64,000 nucleotides of DNA from Australimonas brisbanensis (GTDB taxonomy: Bacteria > Chloroflexota > Dehalococcoidia > Lucifugimonadales > Australimonadaceae): positions 6,830 to 70,829 of the forward strand of contig JAYQTA010000011.1 in the NCBI GenBank assembly GCA_038147155.1, written 5' to 3'. A program made the position numbers and the translations under genes. Under the pieces are notes generated by a model, which saw only the letters and a list, made by a program, of their open reading frames with translations, did no database searches and had not been told where the DNA came from. This document shows positions 54,970-63,752 of the stretch, piece after piece. How positions within the stretch are numbered: the stretch's first letter is position 1; each line of letters begins with the position of its first letter.

Positions 54970-55903
54970 GCGTGCGCGCGGCGGGGTCATGGCCGATGGC
55001 ATCATTCCTCTGAGCAAGCCGGGCGGCATCACCTCCATGGACGTGGTGCGCGTGGTCAAGCGCCTCACAGGCGTGCGCCGGGTGGGACACGCAGGCACCC
55101 TGGACCCCATCGCCACCGGCGTGCTGCCGGTGTGTCTCGGTCAGGCCACGCGGCTCATGGAGCGGCTGGTGGACGGGGGCAAGACCTACCGGGGCGAGGT
55201 GACGCTGGGGTCTGCCACCGACACCTACGACTCCGCGGGCCAGGTGACGGCAACCGGTTCCTGGGAGGCGGTCACCCGCCAGCAGGTGGAGGCGGCGCTC
55301 GCGCCCTACCACGGGACGGTGCTCCAGCGCCCCCCCATGTACTCGGCCCTCAAGCACGAGGGCCAGCGTCTCTACGAACTCGCCCGTGCCGGCGTGGAGG
55401 TGGAGCGCGAGCCGCGCGAGGTGGTGGTGCACGCCGTCACCCTGCTGGAGTTCGCCCCCCCGGTGCTGCGCATCGAGGTGGCGTGCGGGCGCGGCTTCTA
55501 CATGCGCACCCTGGCCCATGAGTTGGGCGAGGCGCTGGGCGTGCCCGCGCACCTCTCGGCGCTGGAGCGCACCCAGGCTGGGCCCTTCGCGCTGGAGCAG
55601 ACCGTCACGCTGGAGGCACTGGAGGCAGCGGGCCAGGGGTGGCGCGCCCACCTGCTCCCCCCGGATGCTGCAATGGCCCAGGTGCCCGCGGCCACGGTGG
55701 AGCCGGCGGCCGAGCGTCACCTGCGCAACGGGCAGCCCGTCTCGCTGCCCGGTGCGGGGGTGTATGCGGGGCACCTGGAGGAGCGCCGGGCCTACAGCGT
55801 GGATGGGCGGTTCATCGCCCTGGTGCGCTTCAACCGGATGGAGAGCCTCTGGGCGCCGGAGAAGGTGTTCGACCTGCCGGAGCCCTCGCCCCTGGCGCCC
55901 TAG
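54962..55903 (+). CDS. truB: tRNA pseudouridine(55) synthase
   Basis: Makes pseudouridine 55 in the tRNA T loop. 313 residues. Seen: GIIPLSKPGGITSMDVVRVVKR, catalytic Asp in GHAGTLDPIATGVLP, KTYRGEVTLGSATDTYD, PPMYSALKHEGQRLYELAR, and a C-terminal PUA-like region. The ATG at 54962 overlaps the rbfA stop; Met10 (54989) is an alternative start. Repeat copy C begins right after its stop, so it ends the operon. Confidence 0.94.
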   Translation: MARRARGGVMADGIIPLSKPGGITSMDVVRVVKRLTGVRRVGHAGTLDPIATGVLPVCLGQATRLMERLVDGGKTYRGEVTLGSATDTYDSAGQVTATGSWEAVTRQQVEAALAPYHGTVLQRPPMYSALKHEGQRLYELARAGVEVEREPREVVVHAVTLLEFAPPVLRIEVACGRGFYMRTLAHELGEALGVPAHLSALERTQAGPFALEQTVTLEALEAAGQGWRAHLLPPDAAMAQVPAATVEPAAERHLRNGQPVSLPGAGVYAGHLEERRAYSVDGRFIALVRFNRMESLWAPEKVFDLPEPSPLAP

Positions 55904-56117
55904 GCGGGCTTGCCCCGCTCGCTGCGCTCGCTTGTTACAGGGGGCTCCCCTGCGCCCCCTGCGGGGGCTACCCCGTCTACGCGCCCTGCCGGGCGCTCAA
56001 CGTGGGGCCTGCGGCCCCGCTCGCCCATTCTGGGGGCCCTTCGGCCCCCGCTGCCCCCGGGCTCGCACAGAGCAACCTGAACAGTTCGGGGCTTGGAGTT
56101 GGGCGCAGCCCCGAACG
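55904..56117 (+). repeat. dispersed intergenic repeat, copy C
   Basis: Fills the whole gap between truB and the MFS gene stop. The 29-base core is at 55982-56010. Added palindromes include GCCCCCTGCGGGGGC and GGGGGCCCTTCGGCCCCC. Its right end (TTCGGGGCTTGGAGTTGGGC, then GCAGCCCCGAA) matches the far end of copy B. It may serve as a terminator between the convergent genes. Confidence 0.75.
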
Positions 56118-57533
56118 CTACGCCGCTTCGGGAACGACCGCGGGGTCAGGGGCGGGCGTGGGCGCCAGCAGCACCACGGACGCGGCCTGCATGGGCCGGG
56201 GGGTGCGCAGGGAGATCCACACCAGGCCCACCGCGCTGGCCCGCAGGCCCGTGGAGACGTAGAACAGCCCCACCAGCGGCATGGTCACCAGCGGGCTCAC
56301 CACCGGCAGCAGCAGGGCGCCCAGGCTCGCCCCCGCGAAGGCGCCCACACCAGAGAGGGCGTTGTAGACCGCCACGTTCCCCATGCGCCGCTCCCGCCCG
56401 CCCTCGCGGGCCAGCAGGCTCATGGCCGCCAGGTTGAATCCGGCCCAGCCGATGCCGCTGATCACCTGCGCGGGGATCGCGTGCCACGGCTCGCGCACCA
56501 GCGTCCACAGCAGCGGCACCAGGATGATGCCCAGGGTGGAGAACCGGATGGCGGCACCATCCCCGTGCTTGTCCGCGAAGCGGCCCCAGAAGCGCAGGGC
56601 CACCGCGGAGGAGAGGGTGAACACCACCGTGGTGAAGGCGTAGGCCAGGTACGAGAACCCCAGGTCCCGCAGCTGGAAGACGGCGATGTAGGGGGCCGCG
56701 ACGAAGCTGCCCACCATGAGCACCCCGGAGGAGGCGGCGAAGCGGCCCACGCGGCTGGTGCGCAGCTCACGCAGGGACACGGCCATCTCGTGGGAGCAGT
56801 CACGCGGCTCGGGGCGCGGCTCGTAGAGGCGGCGCAGCAGCCAGGCGGAGGCGAACTGGAGCCCCGCACCCACGCTCAGCAGAGCGGCGAAGGCCATCAG
56901 GCCGACGGCCCCGGACAGGGTGTCCAGGAACAGGCCCCCCAGCAGGAACACGCCGATGGCGGCGGGCATGCCCACGCTGGTGCGCAGGGCCATGTAGCGC
57001 CCGCGCCGCCCGCGTGGCACCACCGTGCCCATCCACCCGCCCCACAGCGGGTTGGGCAGCTCCAGCGCCACCAGCACCAGGGCGCTCCAGAGCATCAGCA
57101 TCCACACCCGCGCCCCCTCGGGCAGCGCCAGCACGGAGGCTGCGCCCAGGAAGGCCGCACCGCCCACCACGGCGCTGCCCACCACCACGCGGCGCGTGCC
57201 GCGCAGGTGCTGCAGGTGGGGGGTTGCCAGCTGGGCCAGCGCCGCCAGCAGCCGGGGAACCGCAGCCAGGAGGCCAGCCTGCCCCGCAGCGGCACCCAGG
57301 GCGATGCCGAAGGGCACCAGGAACTCCTCCTGGATCGCCAGTGCGGCTCGGCGGGGGAAGAACTCGCCCACCACCGTGTCCAGCGAGACGCGCGCCGCCG
57401 AGGTGCGCCCCGTGCGTGAACGTGGCGCCGCAGGCATGCGCAGAGTGGGCGCCAGGCGCAAGGCGCGCAGACCCCGGGCGCTGGGCAGCGGCAGGGGGGT
57501 GGCGGACTCGGTGGGGGCGGCGTGGTTGCGCAT
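56118..57533 (-). CDS. major facilitator superfamily transporter
   Basis: 471 residues, about 11-12 membrane helices, with a Ser/Ala/Arg-rich cytoplasmic start of about 50 residues. Loop motifs such as GRRGRYMALRTSVGM and FWGRFADKHGDGAAIRFSTLG fit the MFS. The tail is Pro/Ala-rich (APTPAPDPAVVPEAA). Substrate unknown. The start at 57533 (MRNHAAPTES) is uncertain; Met33, at 57437, also fits. Its stop abuts repeat copy C. Confidence 0.8.
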   Translation of the reverse strand: MRNHAAPTESATPLPLPSARGLRALRLAPTLRMPAAPRSRTGRTSAARVSLDTVVGEFFPRRAALAIQEEFLVPFGIALGAAAGQAGLLAAVPRLLAALAQLATPHLQHLRGTRRVVVGSAVVGGAAFLGAASVLALPEGARVWMLMLWSALVLVALELPNPLWGGWMGTVVPRGRRGRYMALRTSVGMPAAIGVFLLGGLFLDTLSGAVGLMAFAALLSVGAGLQFASAWLLRRLYEPRPEPRDCSHEMAVSLRELRTSRVGRFAASSGVLMVGSFVAAPYIAVFQLRDLGFSYLAYAFTTVVFTLSSAVALRFWGRFADKHGDGAAIRFSTLGIILVPLLWTLVREPWHAIPAQVISGIGWAGFNLAAMSLLAREGGRERRMGNVAVYNALSGVGAFAGASLGALLLPVVSPLVTMPLVGLFYVSTGLRASAVGLVWISLRTPRPMQAASVVLLAPTPAPDPAVVPEAA

Positions 57534-57898
57534 GGGGTCGGGAGCGGGCGAGCGGGGCGAGCAGGAGCCAGATATGCAGAACGGGAGCACCCCACCGTGG
57601 GGGCGCTCCCGTTCCTGGATGCAAGCTGGATGACTACTGACCGGCCGGGCACAGGCCCGGATGGCTGACGCGCTGTCGTCGTCTCCTCGATGAGTGCTTC
57701 TATTCATGCTATCGAAGTCTATTAACCCCAACAAGGGGTGCTGCCCCGTACTTTCGATGGGCCTGACGCGGGCGCATCGGGCCGATGACGCGCTTGGGTG
57801 AAACCTGGGCCCCAAGGCCCATGCGTCTGGGCCCTCCTTCGCGGTAGCGTGCCCTGAGCCGGGGATGGCCTCGGCGTGAGCAACGTCAAGGAGCGCAC
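57534..57898. other. 365-base divergent gap with hairpins before the inositol operon
   Basis: No gene seen. GAACGGGAGC (57579-57588) pairs with GCTCCCGTTC (57605-57614) around an inner CCCCA/TGGGG stem, close to the MFS start. The middle is AT-richer (57695-57735); on the minus strand TTGTTG, a 17-bp spacer and TAGCAT could promote the MFS gene. Towards the plus-strand gene, CATCGGGCCGATG and TGGGCC-CCAA-GGCCCA are further small palindromes in a possible leader of 100 bases or more. Confidence 0.4.
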
Positions 57899-58972
57899 AT
57901 GGGCAAGATCAAGGTCGCCATCGTGGGCGTGGGCAACTGCGCCTCGTCCTTCGTGCAGGGTCTGGAGCGCTACAAGGAGGCCCCGGTGGACGATTTTGTC
58001 CCGGGGCTCATGCACCCGCAGATGGGTGACTACCACATCAGCGACATCGAGGTGGTGGCCGCCTTCGACGTGGACGCCGACAAGGTGGGCAAGGACGTCT
58101 CCGAGGCCATCTTCTCGGGGCAGAACAACACCGCCAAGTTCGCCGACGTGCCCAGCCTGGGCGTGAAGGTGGAGCGCGGTATGACCCACGACGGGTTGGG
58201 CAAGTACCTCTCCCAGGTCATCAAGAAGGCCCCTGGCCCCACCGCCGACATCGTGGGCATCCTGAAGGAGCGCGAGGTGGACGTGCTCATCAACTACCTG
58301 CCGGTGGGCTCGGAGGAGGCCACCAAGTGGTACGTGGAGCAGGCGCTCCAGGCCAAGGTGGGCATGGTGAACTGCATCCCCGTGTTCATCGCCCGCGAGC
58401 CCTACTGGCAGAAGCGGTTCGAGGACGCGGGCGTGCCCATCGTGGGCGACGACATCAAGTCCCAGGTGGGCGCCACCATCACCCACCGGGTGCTCACGAA
58501 CCTGTTCCGCGACCGTGGCGTGAAGATCGAGCGCACCTATCAATTGAACTTCGGCGGCAACACCGACTTCATGAACATGCTGGAGCGCGAGCGCCTGGAG
58601 TCCAAGAAGGAGTCCAAGACCAACGCCGTCATCTCCCAGCTGCCCTACGACCTGGGCGGTGAGAACGTGCACGTGGGCCCCTCGGACTACGTGCCGTGGC
58701 TCAAGGACCGCAAGTGGTGCCACATCCGCATCGAGGGACGCACCTTCGGTGACGTTCCCCTGAACATGGAACTCAAGCTGGAGGTGTGGGACTCGCCCAA
58801 CTCCGCCGGCGTGGTGGTGGACGCGGTGCGCACCGCCAAGATCGCCATGGACCGGGGTGTGTCGGGCACGCTGAAGGGCCCCTCCGGTTACTTCATGAAG
58901 TCCCCGCCCATCCAGTACACCGATGACGAGGCCCACGCTATGGTGGAGGCGTTCATCAAGGGCGACGCCTAG
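57899..58972 (+). CDS. ino1: inositol-3-phosphate synthase
   Basis: Converts glucose 6-phosphate to myo-inositol 3-phosphate with NAD. 357 residues, the short prokaryotic form. Seen: GVGNCASSFVQGLE (NAD loop), INYLPVGSEEATKWY, GDDIKSQVGATITHR, and NFGGNTDFMNM, the catalytic-core signature. AAGGAG lies five bases before the ATG. It starts a tightly packed operon with a GT4 glycosyltransferase and a CDP-alcohol phosphatidyltransferase, so the inositol phosphate is probably used for phospholipid. Confidence 0.95.
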   Translation: MGKIKVAIVGVGNCASSFVQGLERYKEAPVDDFVPGLMHPQMGDYHISDIEVVAAFDVDADKVGKDVSEAIFSGQNNTAKFADVPSLGVKVERGMTHDGLGKYLSQVIKKAPGPTADIVGILKEREVDVLINYLPVGSEEATKWYVEQALQAKVGMVNCIPVFIAREPYWQKRFEDAGVPIVGDDIKSQVGATITHRVLTNLFRDRGVKIERTYQLNFGGNTDFMNMLERERLESKKESKTNAVISQLPYDLGGENVHVGPSDYVPWLKDRKWCHIRIEGRTFGDVPLNMELKLEVWDSPNSAGVVVDAVRTAKIAMDRGVSGTLKGPSGYFMKSPPIQYTDDEAHAMVEAFIKGDA

Positions 58973-58990
58973 CCGGACCGGAGGCCTGTC

Positions 58991-60184
58991 GTGACGAGCC
59001 AGCCCCGCACGGGCATCGTGGCCGAGACGGGCGATGACCAGCGCAGCCTCAAGGTTGCGCTGGTCTCGCCCTACGACTATGGCGCGCCCGGAGGGGTGAA
59101 CGACCACATCCGCAACCTGGCCTTCCAGCTGCGTGCCAAGGGGCACACCGTCAAGGTCATCGCCCCTCTGGCCAACGCCTCTTCGCGCGAGCTGGAGCCG
59201 GACTTCATCCCCATGGGCCGCCCCGTGCCCGTGCCCTCGGGAGGGGCGGTCGCCCGCATCTCCTTCTCCGTGTGGCTGGAGCCGCAGGTGCGCGAACTGC
59301 TGGAGCGCGAGCGCTTCGACATCGTCCACCTGCACGAGCCGCTGGCCCCGGCCCTCCCGTTGACGGTGCTCAACTGCTCCGATGCGGTGAACGTCGGCAC
59401 CTTCCACTCCTACAAGGGCACCCGGTTCTACCGGCTGTGGGGGTACCTGTCGCGGCGCTGGTTCCGCAAGCTGGACGGGCGCATCGCCGTCTCGCGCGCC
59501 GCCCTGGAGTTCGTCTCCCGCTACTACCCCGGTGACTACGAGATCATCCCCAACGGGGTGGACGTGGACCGCTTCTCGGCCCCGCTCCCGCCCATGTCGC
59601 GCTTCCAGGACGGCAAGACCAACATCCTGTTCCTGGGGCGCATGGAGCGGCGCAAGGGGCTCAAGTACCTGGTCATGGCCTACGCGCGCCTCAAGTGGCG
59701 TCACCCCAACACCCGGCTCATCGTGGTGGGTGCGGGCGACCCCGGAGAGGAGGTGGCGGGCCTGATCGCCGAGCGCAACGTGGCGGACGTGGAGTTCGTG
59801 GGTGGTGTGCCCTGGGCGGACATCCCCCGCTACTACCAGACCGCCGACATCTACTGCGCCCCCAACACCGGGCGCGAGTCCTTTGGCATCGTGCTGCTGG
59901 AGGCGATGGCGGCGGGTACGCCCATCGTGGCAACGCGCATCGACGGCTTCAAGCGCGTCATCGCCTCCGGGGTGGAGGGCCTGCTGGTCAAGCCCAAGGA
60001 TGACGCGGAGCTGGCCTGGGCGCTGGAGCGGCTCATCAACGACCCTGCCATGGCCAGGGAGATGGGCGCCCGTGGGCGCATCAGCGTGGAGCAGTACCGA
60101 TGGGAGGTGGTGGCTGAGCGGGTGCTCACCTACTACCGCTCATTGTTGTGGCGCCGGGAGCACCGGCAGGAGCAAGCGCGATGA
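58991..60184 (+). CDS. GT4 glycosyltransferase, PimA-like
   Basis: 397 residues. Seen: SPYDYGAPGGVNDHIRNLAFQLRAKGH, HLHEPLAPALP, IPNGVDVDRF, FLGRMERRKGLKYL, and the donor-site EX7E motif ESFGIVLLEAMAAGTP. The wording resembles phosphatidylinositol mannosyltransferase PimA and related GT4 enzymes. Position between inositol phosphate synthase and a phosphatidylinositol-phosphate-type synthase supports glycosylation of an inositol lipid; the sugar is not known. The GTG start at 58991 has GGAGG about six bases upstream. Confidence 0.85.
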   Translation: MTSQPRTGIVAETGDDQRSLKVALVSPYDYGAPGGVNDHIRNLAFQLRAKGHTVKVIAPLANASSRELEPDFIPMGRPVPVPSGGAVARISFSVWLEPQVRELLERERFDIVHLHEPLAPALPLTVLNCSDAVNVGTFHSYKGTRFYRLWGYLSRRWFRKLDGRIAVSRAALEFVSRYYPGDYEIIPNGVDVDRFSAPLPPMSRFQDGKTNILFLGRMERRKGLKYLVMAYARLKWRHPNTRLIVVGAGDPGEEVAGLIAERNVADVEFVGGVPWADIPRYYQTADIYCAPNTGRESFGIVLLEAMAAGTPIVATRIDGFKRVIASGVEGLLVKPKDDAELAWALERLINDPAMAREMGARGRISVEQYRWEVVAERVLTYYRSLLWRREHRQEQAR

Positions 60185-60780
60185 GCATCCCGACGGCCCT
60201 GCGTGTCCCCGCCAAGGTGTGGGCCTCGCGTTACTTCTCCCACCCCATCGCCCGGGTGCTGCTGGCGCTGCACGTTGGGCCCAACCTGCTGACCTTCGCG
60301 GGCTTCCTGGTGGCGTGCGCCGGGGCGTGGCTGCTGGCGGAGGGGAGCATCTTCTGGGGCGGGGTGGTGATGCTGGCCGGGGCCGTCATGGACATGTTCG
60401 ACGGGGCCGTCGCGCGTTTGGGCGGGAAGGCCTCGGTGTTCGGTGCGTTCTTCGACTCGGTGATGGACCGGCTGGGCGAGGCGGTGGTCCTCGCGGGCAT
60501 CGCCATGTTCTACGTGCGGGAGGGGCATGAGCTGGGGGTGGTGCTGGCCATCGCGGCGCTGGTGGCCTCGGTGATGGTCTCCTACACGCGGGCGCGTGCC
60601 GAGGGGCTGGACATCGAGGGCGACGTGGGCGTGCTGGGCCGCCCGGAGCGCATCGTGGTGCTGGGCGCGGGGCTGCTGTCGGGCTATGTCCTGTGGGCCC
60701 TGGGCGTCATCGCCGCCGTCGCCGGGTTCACCGTCCTCCAGCGTGTCTGGTACGTCTGGAGGCGCGCCCCGCGCGCCTGA
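60181..60780 (+). CDS. CDP-alcohol phosphatidyltransferase, probable phosphatidylinositol phosphate synthase
   Basis: 199 residues, about six membrane helices. The motif D71-x2-DG-x2-AR-x8-G-x3-D-x3-D is complete (DMFDGAVARL to FDSVMDR, ending Asp96). Enzymes of this class join CDP-diacylglycerol to inositol phosphate; with ino1 in the same operon this is the likely reaction, but phosphatidylglycerophosphate synthesis is possible from sequence alone. The ATG overlaps the glycosyltransferase stop (ATGA). Confidence 0.85.
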   Translation: MSIPTALRVPAKVWASRYFSHPIARVLLALHVGPNLLTFAGFLVACAGAWLLAEGSIFWGGVVMLAGAVMDMFDGAVARLGGKASVFGAFFDSVMDRLGEAVVLAGIAMFYVREGHELGVVLAIAALVASVMVSYTRARAEGLDIEGDVGVLGRPERIVVLGAGLLSGYVLWALGVIAAVAGFTVLQRVWYVWRRAPRA

Positions 60781-60853
60781 GGGCGCGCGGGCCCGCACCG
60801 AAGTCCGGTACAATCGCATCACACGTTCGAGCCCGGCCCCGTGGGAGGCACCG

Positions 60854-61579
60854 ATGTCGCTGCTGCGCGATGAGGACCGCAAGTACCTGGAGGAGCATTT
60901 CGTTCCCGTGCTGGAGAACGAGGTGCGCCTGCGCCTGTTCACCGAATCGCCGGTACGCTCCATGCTCTCGCTGCCCGGCCAGGAGCCGAACCCCCAGGCG
61001 GCCGAGATGGCCAAGATGACGCGCGAGCTCATCGAGGACGTGGCCTCCCTCTCACCCAAGCTGCGGCTGGAGGTGCTGGACGCGCGAGGTGACGGCGCAG
61101 CGGAGGCCAAGCGCCTGGGCATCGAGCAGCTGCCCGCGTTGGTGATGGGTGACGACGAGGGTGGGCACGTCCGCTTCTACGGCGCGCCGGTGGGCAACGA
61201 GTTCCCCACGATCCTCGGCGACATCCAGGCCCTCTCCACAGGCGCGGTGCAGCTGCGCGAGCCGGTGGCCGCCGCGGTGCGCGAGCACGTGGATCAGGCG
61301 GTGCACCTGCGGGTGTTCGTCACACCCACCTGACCCCACTGCCCCCGTGTGGCCCGTGCGGCCCACGCGATGGCGATGGCCAACCCCCACATCCGTGCCG
61401 AGGTGGTGGAGGCGTCCGAATTCCCGGACATGTCCCGCGCCTTCGGGGTGATGGGCGTCCCCAAGACGGTCATCAACGACTCCGCGGAGTTCGTGGGCGG
61501 CGTGACCGACGAGATGTTCGTCAACGCCATCCTCGAATCGCTCGGCAAGGAGCCCGTGGACTGGGCGGAGCAGGGCTAG
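60854..61579 (+). CDS. selenocysteine-containing protein disulfide oxidoreductase (UPHC active site)
   Basis: 241 residues when the TGA at 61331-61333 is read as selenocysteine (Sec160). The sequence before it ends HLRVFVTPT and the one after it begins PHCPRVARAAHAMAM, so the active site is U-P-H-C (Sec160, Cys163). This follows archaeal PDO proteins, whose second domain reads FVTPTCPYCP. The C-terminal domain is a complete thioredoxin fold (VMGVPKTVINDSAEFVGGV). The N-terminal domain keeps the fold (LLRDEDRKYLEEHFVPVLENEVRL, LPALVMGDDEGG) but has lost its CxxC (TESPVRSML). GGAGG lies five bases before the ATG; TACAAT near 60809 is a -10 candidate. A SECIS-like hairpin follows the TGA. Without recoding it looks like two truncated genes. 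Confidence 0.88.
61331..61369 (+). promoter_or_regulatory. SECIS-like hairpin of the oxidoreductase
   Basis: After the TGA and 12 bases, CGTGTGGCC (61346-61354) pairs with GGCC-C-ACGCG (61360-61369): nine pairs with one G-U and one bulged C. The loop is CGTGC, starting 22 bases after the TGA, with G as its second base. This fits the bacterial SECIS pattern, though less perfectly than the selD one. Confidence 0.6.
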
Positions 61580-61608
61580 GGCCCTGCCCCTTCCCGCCCC
61601 AGGGCGGG
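61570..61608. terminator. hairpins between convergent genes
   Basis: GCAGGGC-TAGG-GCCCTGC (61570-61587) spans the oxidoreductase stop codon, and CCCGCC-CCAG-GGCGGG (61593-61608) follows at once. They separate the convergent oxidoreductase and solute-binding genes. No T tract. Confidence 0.45.
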
Positions 61609-61613
61609 CGGCC

Positions 61614-63752
61614 TCACTCCTGGGGCCGCACGCGCACCTGGGTGAAGAGCGGGATGCCCAGCGGGCTCACGCTGAACCCGTCCACGTTGGGTCGCACCAG
61701 CACGTAGTCCGGCGCGTGGAACAGAGGGGCGATGGCCGCATCCGCCAGCAGCACCCGCTCGGCCTCCTGGTAGAGCGACATGCGCTCGTCGTGGTCCTGC
61801 TCGGTGCGCGCCCGCTCCAGCAGTCCATCGAACACCGGCGAGGCGTAGCGGCCGATGTTGTTCTCCACTGCACCGGAGTGCAGCAGCAGGTCTAGGAAGT
61901 TCTCCGGATCCGGGTAGTCGGCGATCCACCCGAAGTCGAACAGCCCGTCCACCTCGTCCGCCAGCCGGTAGTAGTAGGCGGCGGGGTCCAACTGGCGCAC
62001 GCTCACCTCCACCCCCAGGGCCTCGCGCCAGCCCGCGATCAGCAGCTCCAGGTCCGGGGTGATGGAGCCCGTGCCCGCGGTGGTGAACACCACCGCGGGC
62101 GGGCCGTCCGGGCCGCCGTAGCGCGAAGCGGCAAGCGCGGCGCGCGCGCCCGCCGGGTCGTGGCCGATGCCCTCCAGCGCCGGGTCGAACCCGGGCAGCC
62201 CCGGAGGCAGCAATCCTCGGGCGGGGGTGACCAGGTTCCCGTAAACCACCTCGGCGAGGCGCTCGGCGTCGACGGCCAGGGCGAAGGCGCGGCGCACCTG
62301 CGGGTCGTCGAAGGGGGCCTTGCGGGTGTTGAAGCCCAGGTAGTGGGTGTTGAGCTGGGGGAAGATGCGCAGCTGGCCCCCCATGCCGGAGGCCGGGTCC
62401 TCGGCGCGGTCAACGTCCGCCCCACCGATGAACGCAACGTCCACCAGGTCCGCCTCGTAGGCGGCCATGGACGGCCCGGCGTTGAAGGCCAGCACCACGA
62501 ACTCCAGCATCGCGGGCTGGTGATAGTCCTCGAACCGCTCCAGCACCACCGATGCGCCTTCATCCCACTCCTTGAGCATGTAGGGCCCCGAACCCACCAG
62601 CGGCGTGCGCTCCCACCAACCGTAGGGGTCACGTGAGGCGCTGCGTCGATCCACCACCGCTGCGGTGGGGTAGGCGAGCTTGGCCAGGAAGTAGGCCTTG
62701 GGGGCATCGATGGTGATGCGCACCGTGCGCTCATCCACCACCTCCACCCCTGCCAGCGAATCGGCCTGTCCCGCTAGCTTGTCCGCCACGCCCACGATAT
62801 CGCCCAGGTAGAGGGCGGCGGTGGGGGAGCGCAGCGCGGGGTCAGCGGCGCGCTCCAGGGAGTAGGCCACGTCCTGGGCCGTGAGGGGGCCGCCGTCGTG
62901 GAAGGTGAGCCCGTCGCGCAGGGTGAAGGTGTAGACGGTGCCCGTCGCGTCGACCTCCCACCGTTCGGCCAGGTCAGGGGCGGGCTGCATGTCCGCGTCC
63001 AGGCGCACCAGCCCGCTGAACAGGTGCGCCACGTACAGGTGCGAGCGCCCCTCGCGAGAGAGCGCCGGGTCCAGAGTGATGGGGTCGGACCAGGCTATGG
63101 TGAGCGAGCGGTTGCGAGCGACGCCGTAGGGGGCGGGAGAGAAGAGCACCAGCGAGTCCAGCGTGGCGCCCCAGTCGGTGGCCTGTGCCGTGGCGGTGGC
63201 CGTGGGCCCGCTCAGTTCCAGCGCCACCGTCACCAGGCGTCGCTGGGCCACCTGCACGCGGTGCTCCCACGCCACACCGTCGCGGGAGGTGCGCACCGTG
63301 GCGCGCGCGGCCTCGAGACCCGATGGCAGCGTCACGGTGCCATCGCGCTCCAAGGTGAACGAGGCGCTCAGGTAGGGGGTGATGGTGTCGAGCACCTGCT
63401 GGAGGCGCTCCCCCAGCGTCACGGTGGATGAGTCCGCGATGGCGAACCCGTCGAGGCGCACGTCGCCGTCGCCGCTCACCAGCACCACCTGCGATGGGCC
63501 CAGCGGCTCGTTCGCCGCGCTCCAGGTGGCGGGGTGGTGGAAGGCGTAGCCCGCGCCGGGCTCGATGTGGGTGGCGAACCCCTCGGGCGCCTCGTCGATG
63601 GGGCTGTAGCCCACCGGCTCCGGGGTGGGCGTCGGCGTGGGTTCCGGCGTGGGCGTGGCGGTGGGCGTGGTGGTGGGCGCGAGGCTCGCGCAGGCGGCCA
63701 GGAGGGCCAGGCCGGCCAGCAGGAGGGCGAACAGCGGTGCGGTGCGGGTCAT
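61614..63752 (-). CDS. ABC transporter solute-binding lipoprotein (SBP_bac_5) with an extra N-terminal domain
   Basis: 712 residues. Signal peptide with lipobox LALLAAC, then a Thr/Pro-rich tether (about 25-46). Residues about 55-210 form an additional domain (GFATHIEPGAGYAFHHPATWSAA, then VALELSG) resembling PsbP/DUF1795-like folds. Residues about 225-712 are a peptide- or nickel-type binding protein: SDPITLDPALSREGRSHLYVAHLFSGLVRLD, YTFTLRDGLTFHDGGPLTAQDVAYSLERA, VGSGPYMLKEWD. AGGAGG precedes the ATG at 63752. No permease genes are visible in the window. Its start overlaps the stop of the upstream gene. Confidence 0.88.
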   Translation of the reverse strand: MTRTAPLFALLLAGLALLAACASLAPTTTPTATPTPEPTPTPTPEPVGYSPIDEAPEGFATHIEPGAGYAFHHPATWSAANEPLGPSQVVLVSGDGDVRLDGFAIADSSTVTLGERLQQVLDTITPYLSASFTLERDGTVTLPSGLEAARATVRTSRDGVAWEHRVQVAQRRLVTVALELSGPTATATAQATDWGATLDSLVLFSPAPYGVARNRSLTIAWSDPITLDPALSREGRSHLYVAHLFSGLVRLDADMQPAPDLAERWEVDATGTVYTFTLRDGLTFHDGGPLTAQDVAYSLERAADPALRSPTAALYLGDIVGVADKLAGQADSLAGVEVVDERTVRITIDAPKAYFLAKLAYPTAAVVDRRSASRDPYGWWERTPLVGSGPYMLKEWDEGASVVLERFEDYHQPAMLEFVVLAFNAGPSMAAYEADLVDVAFIGGADVDRAEDPASGMGGQLRIFPQLNTHYLGFNTRKAPFDDPQVRRAFALAVDAERLAEVVYGNLVTPARGLLPPGLPGFDPALEGIGHDPAGARAALAASRYGGPDGPPAVVFTTAGTGSITPDLELLIAGWREALGVEVSVRQLDPAAYYYRLADEVDGLFDFGWIADYPDPENFLDLLLHSGAVENNIGRYASPVFDGLLERARTEQDHDERMSLYQEAERVLLADAAIAPLFHAPDYVLVRPNVDGFSVSPLGIPLFTQVRVRPQE

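Noticed and set aside
55904..56117. A peptide encoded in the repeats, since translated copies look alike.
   Set aside because: The similarity comes from near-identical DNA in opposite orientations and frames; starts and stops are not conserved among copies.
61349..61579. A separate 76-residue protein starting at an internal ATG after the oxidoreductase stop.
   Set aside because: It is the in-frame continuation of a thioredoxin fold and would lack its first strand and active site; selenocysteine readthrough explains it better.
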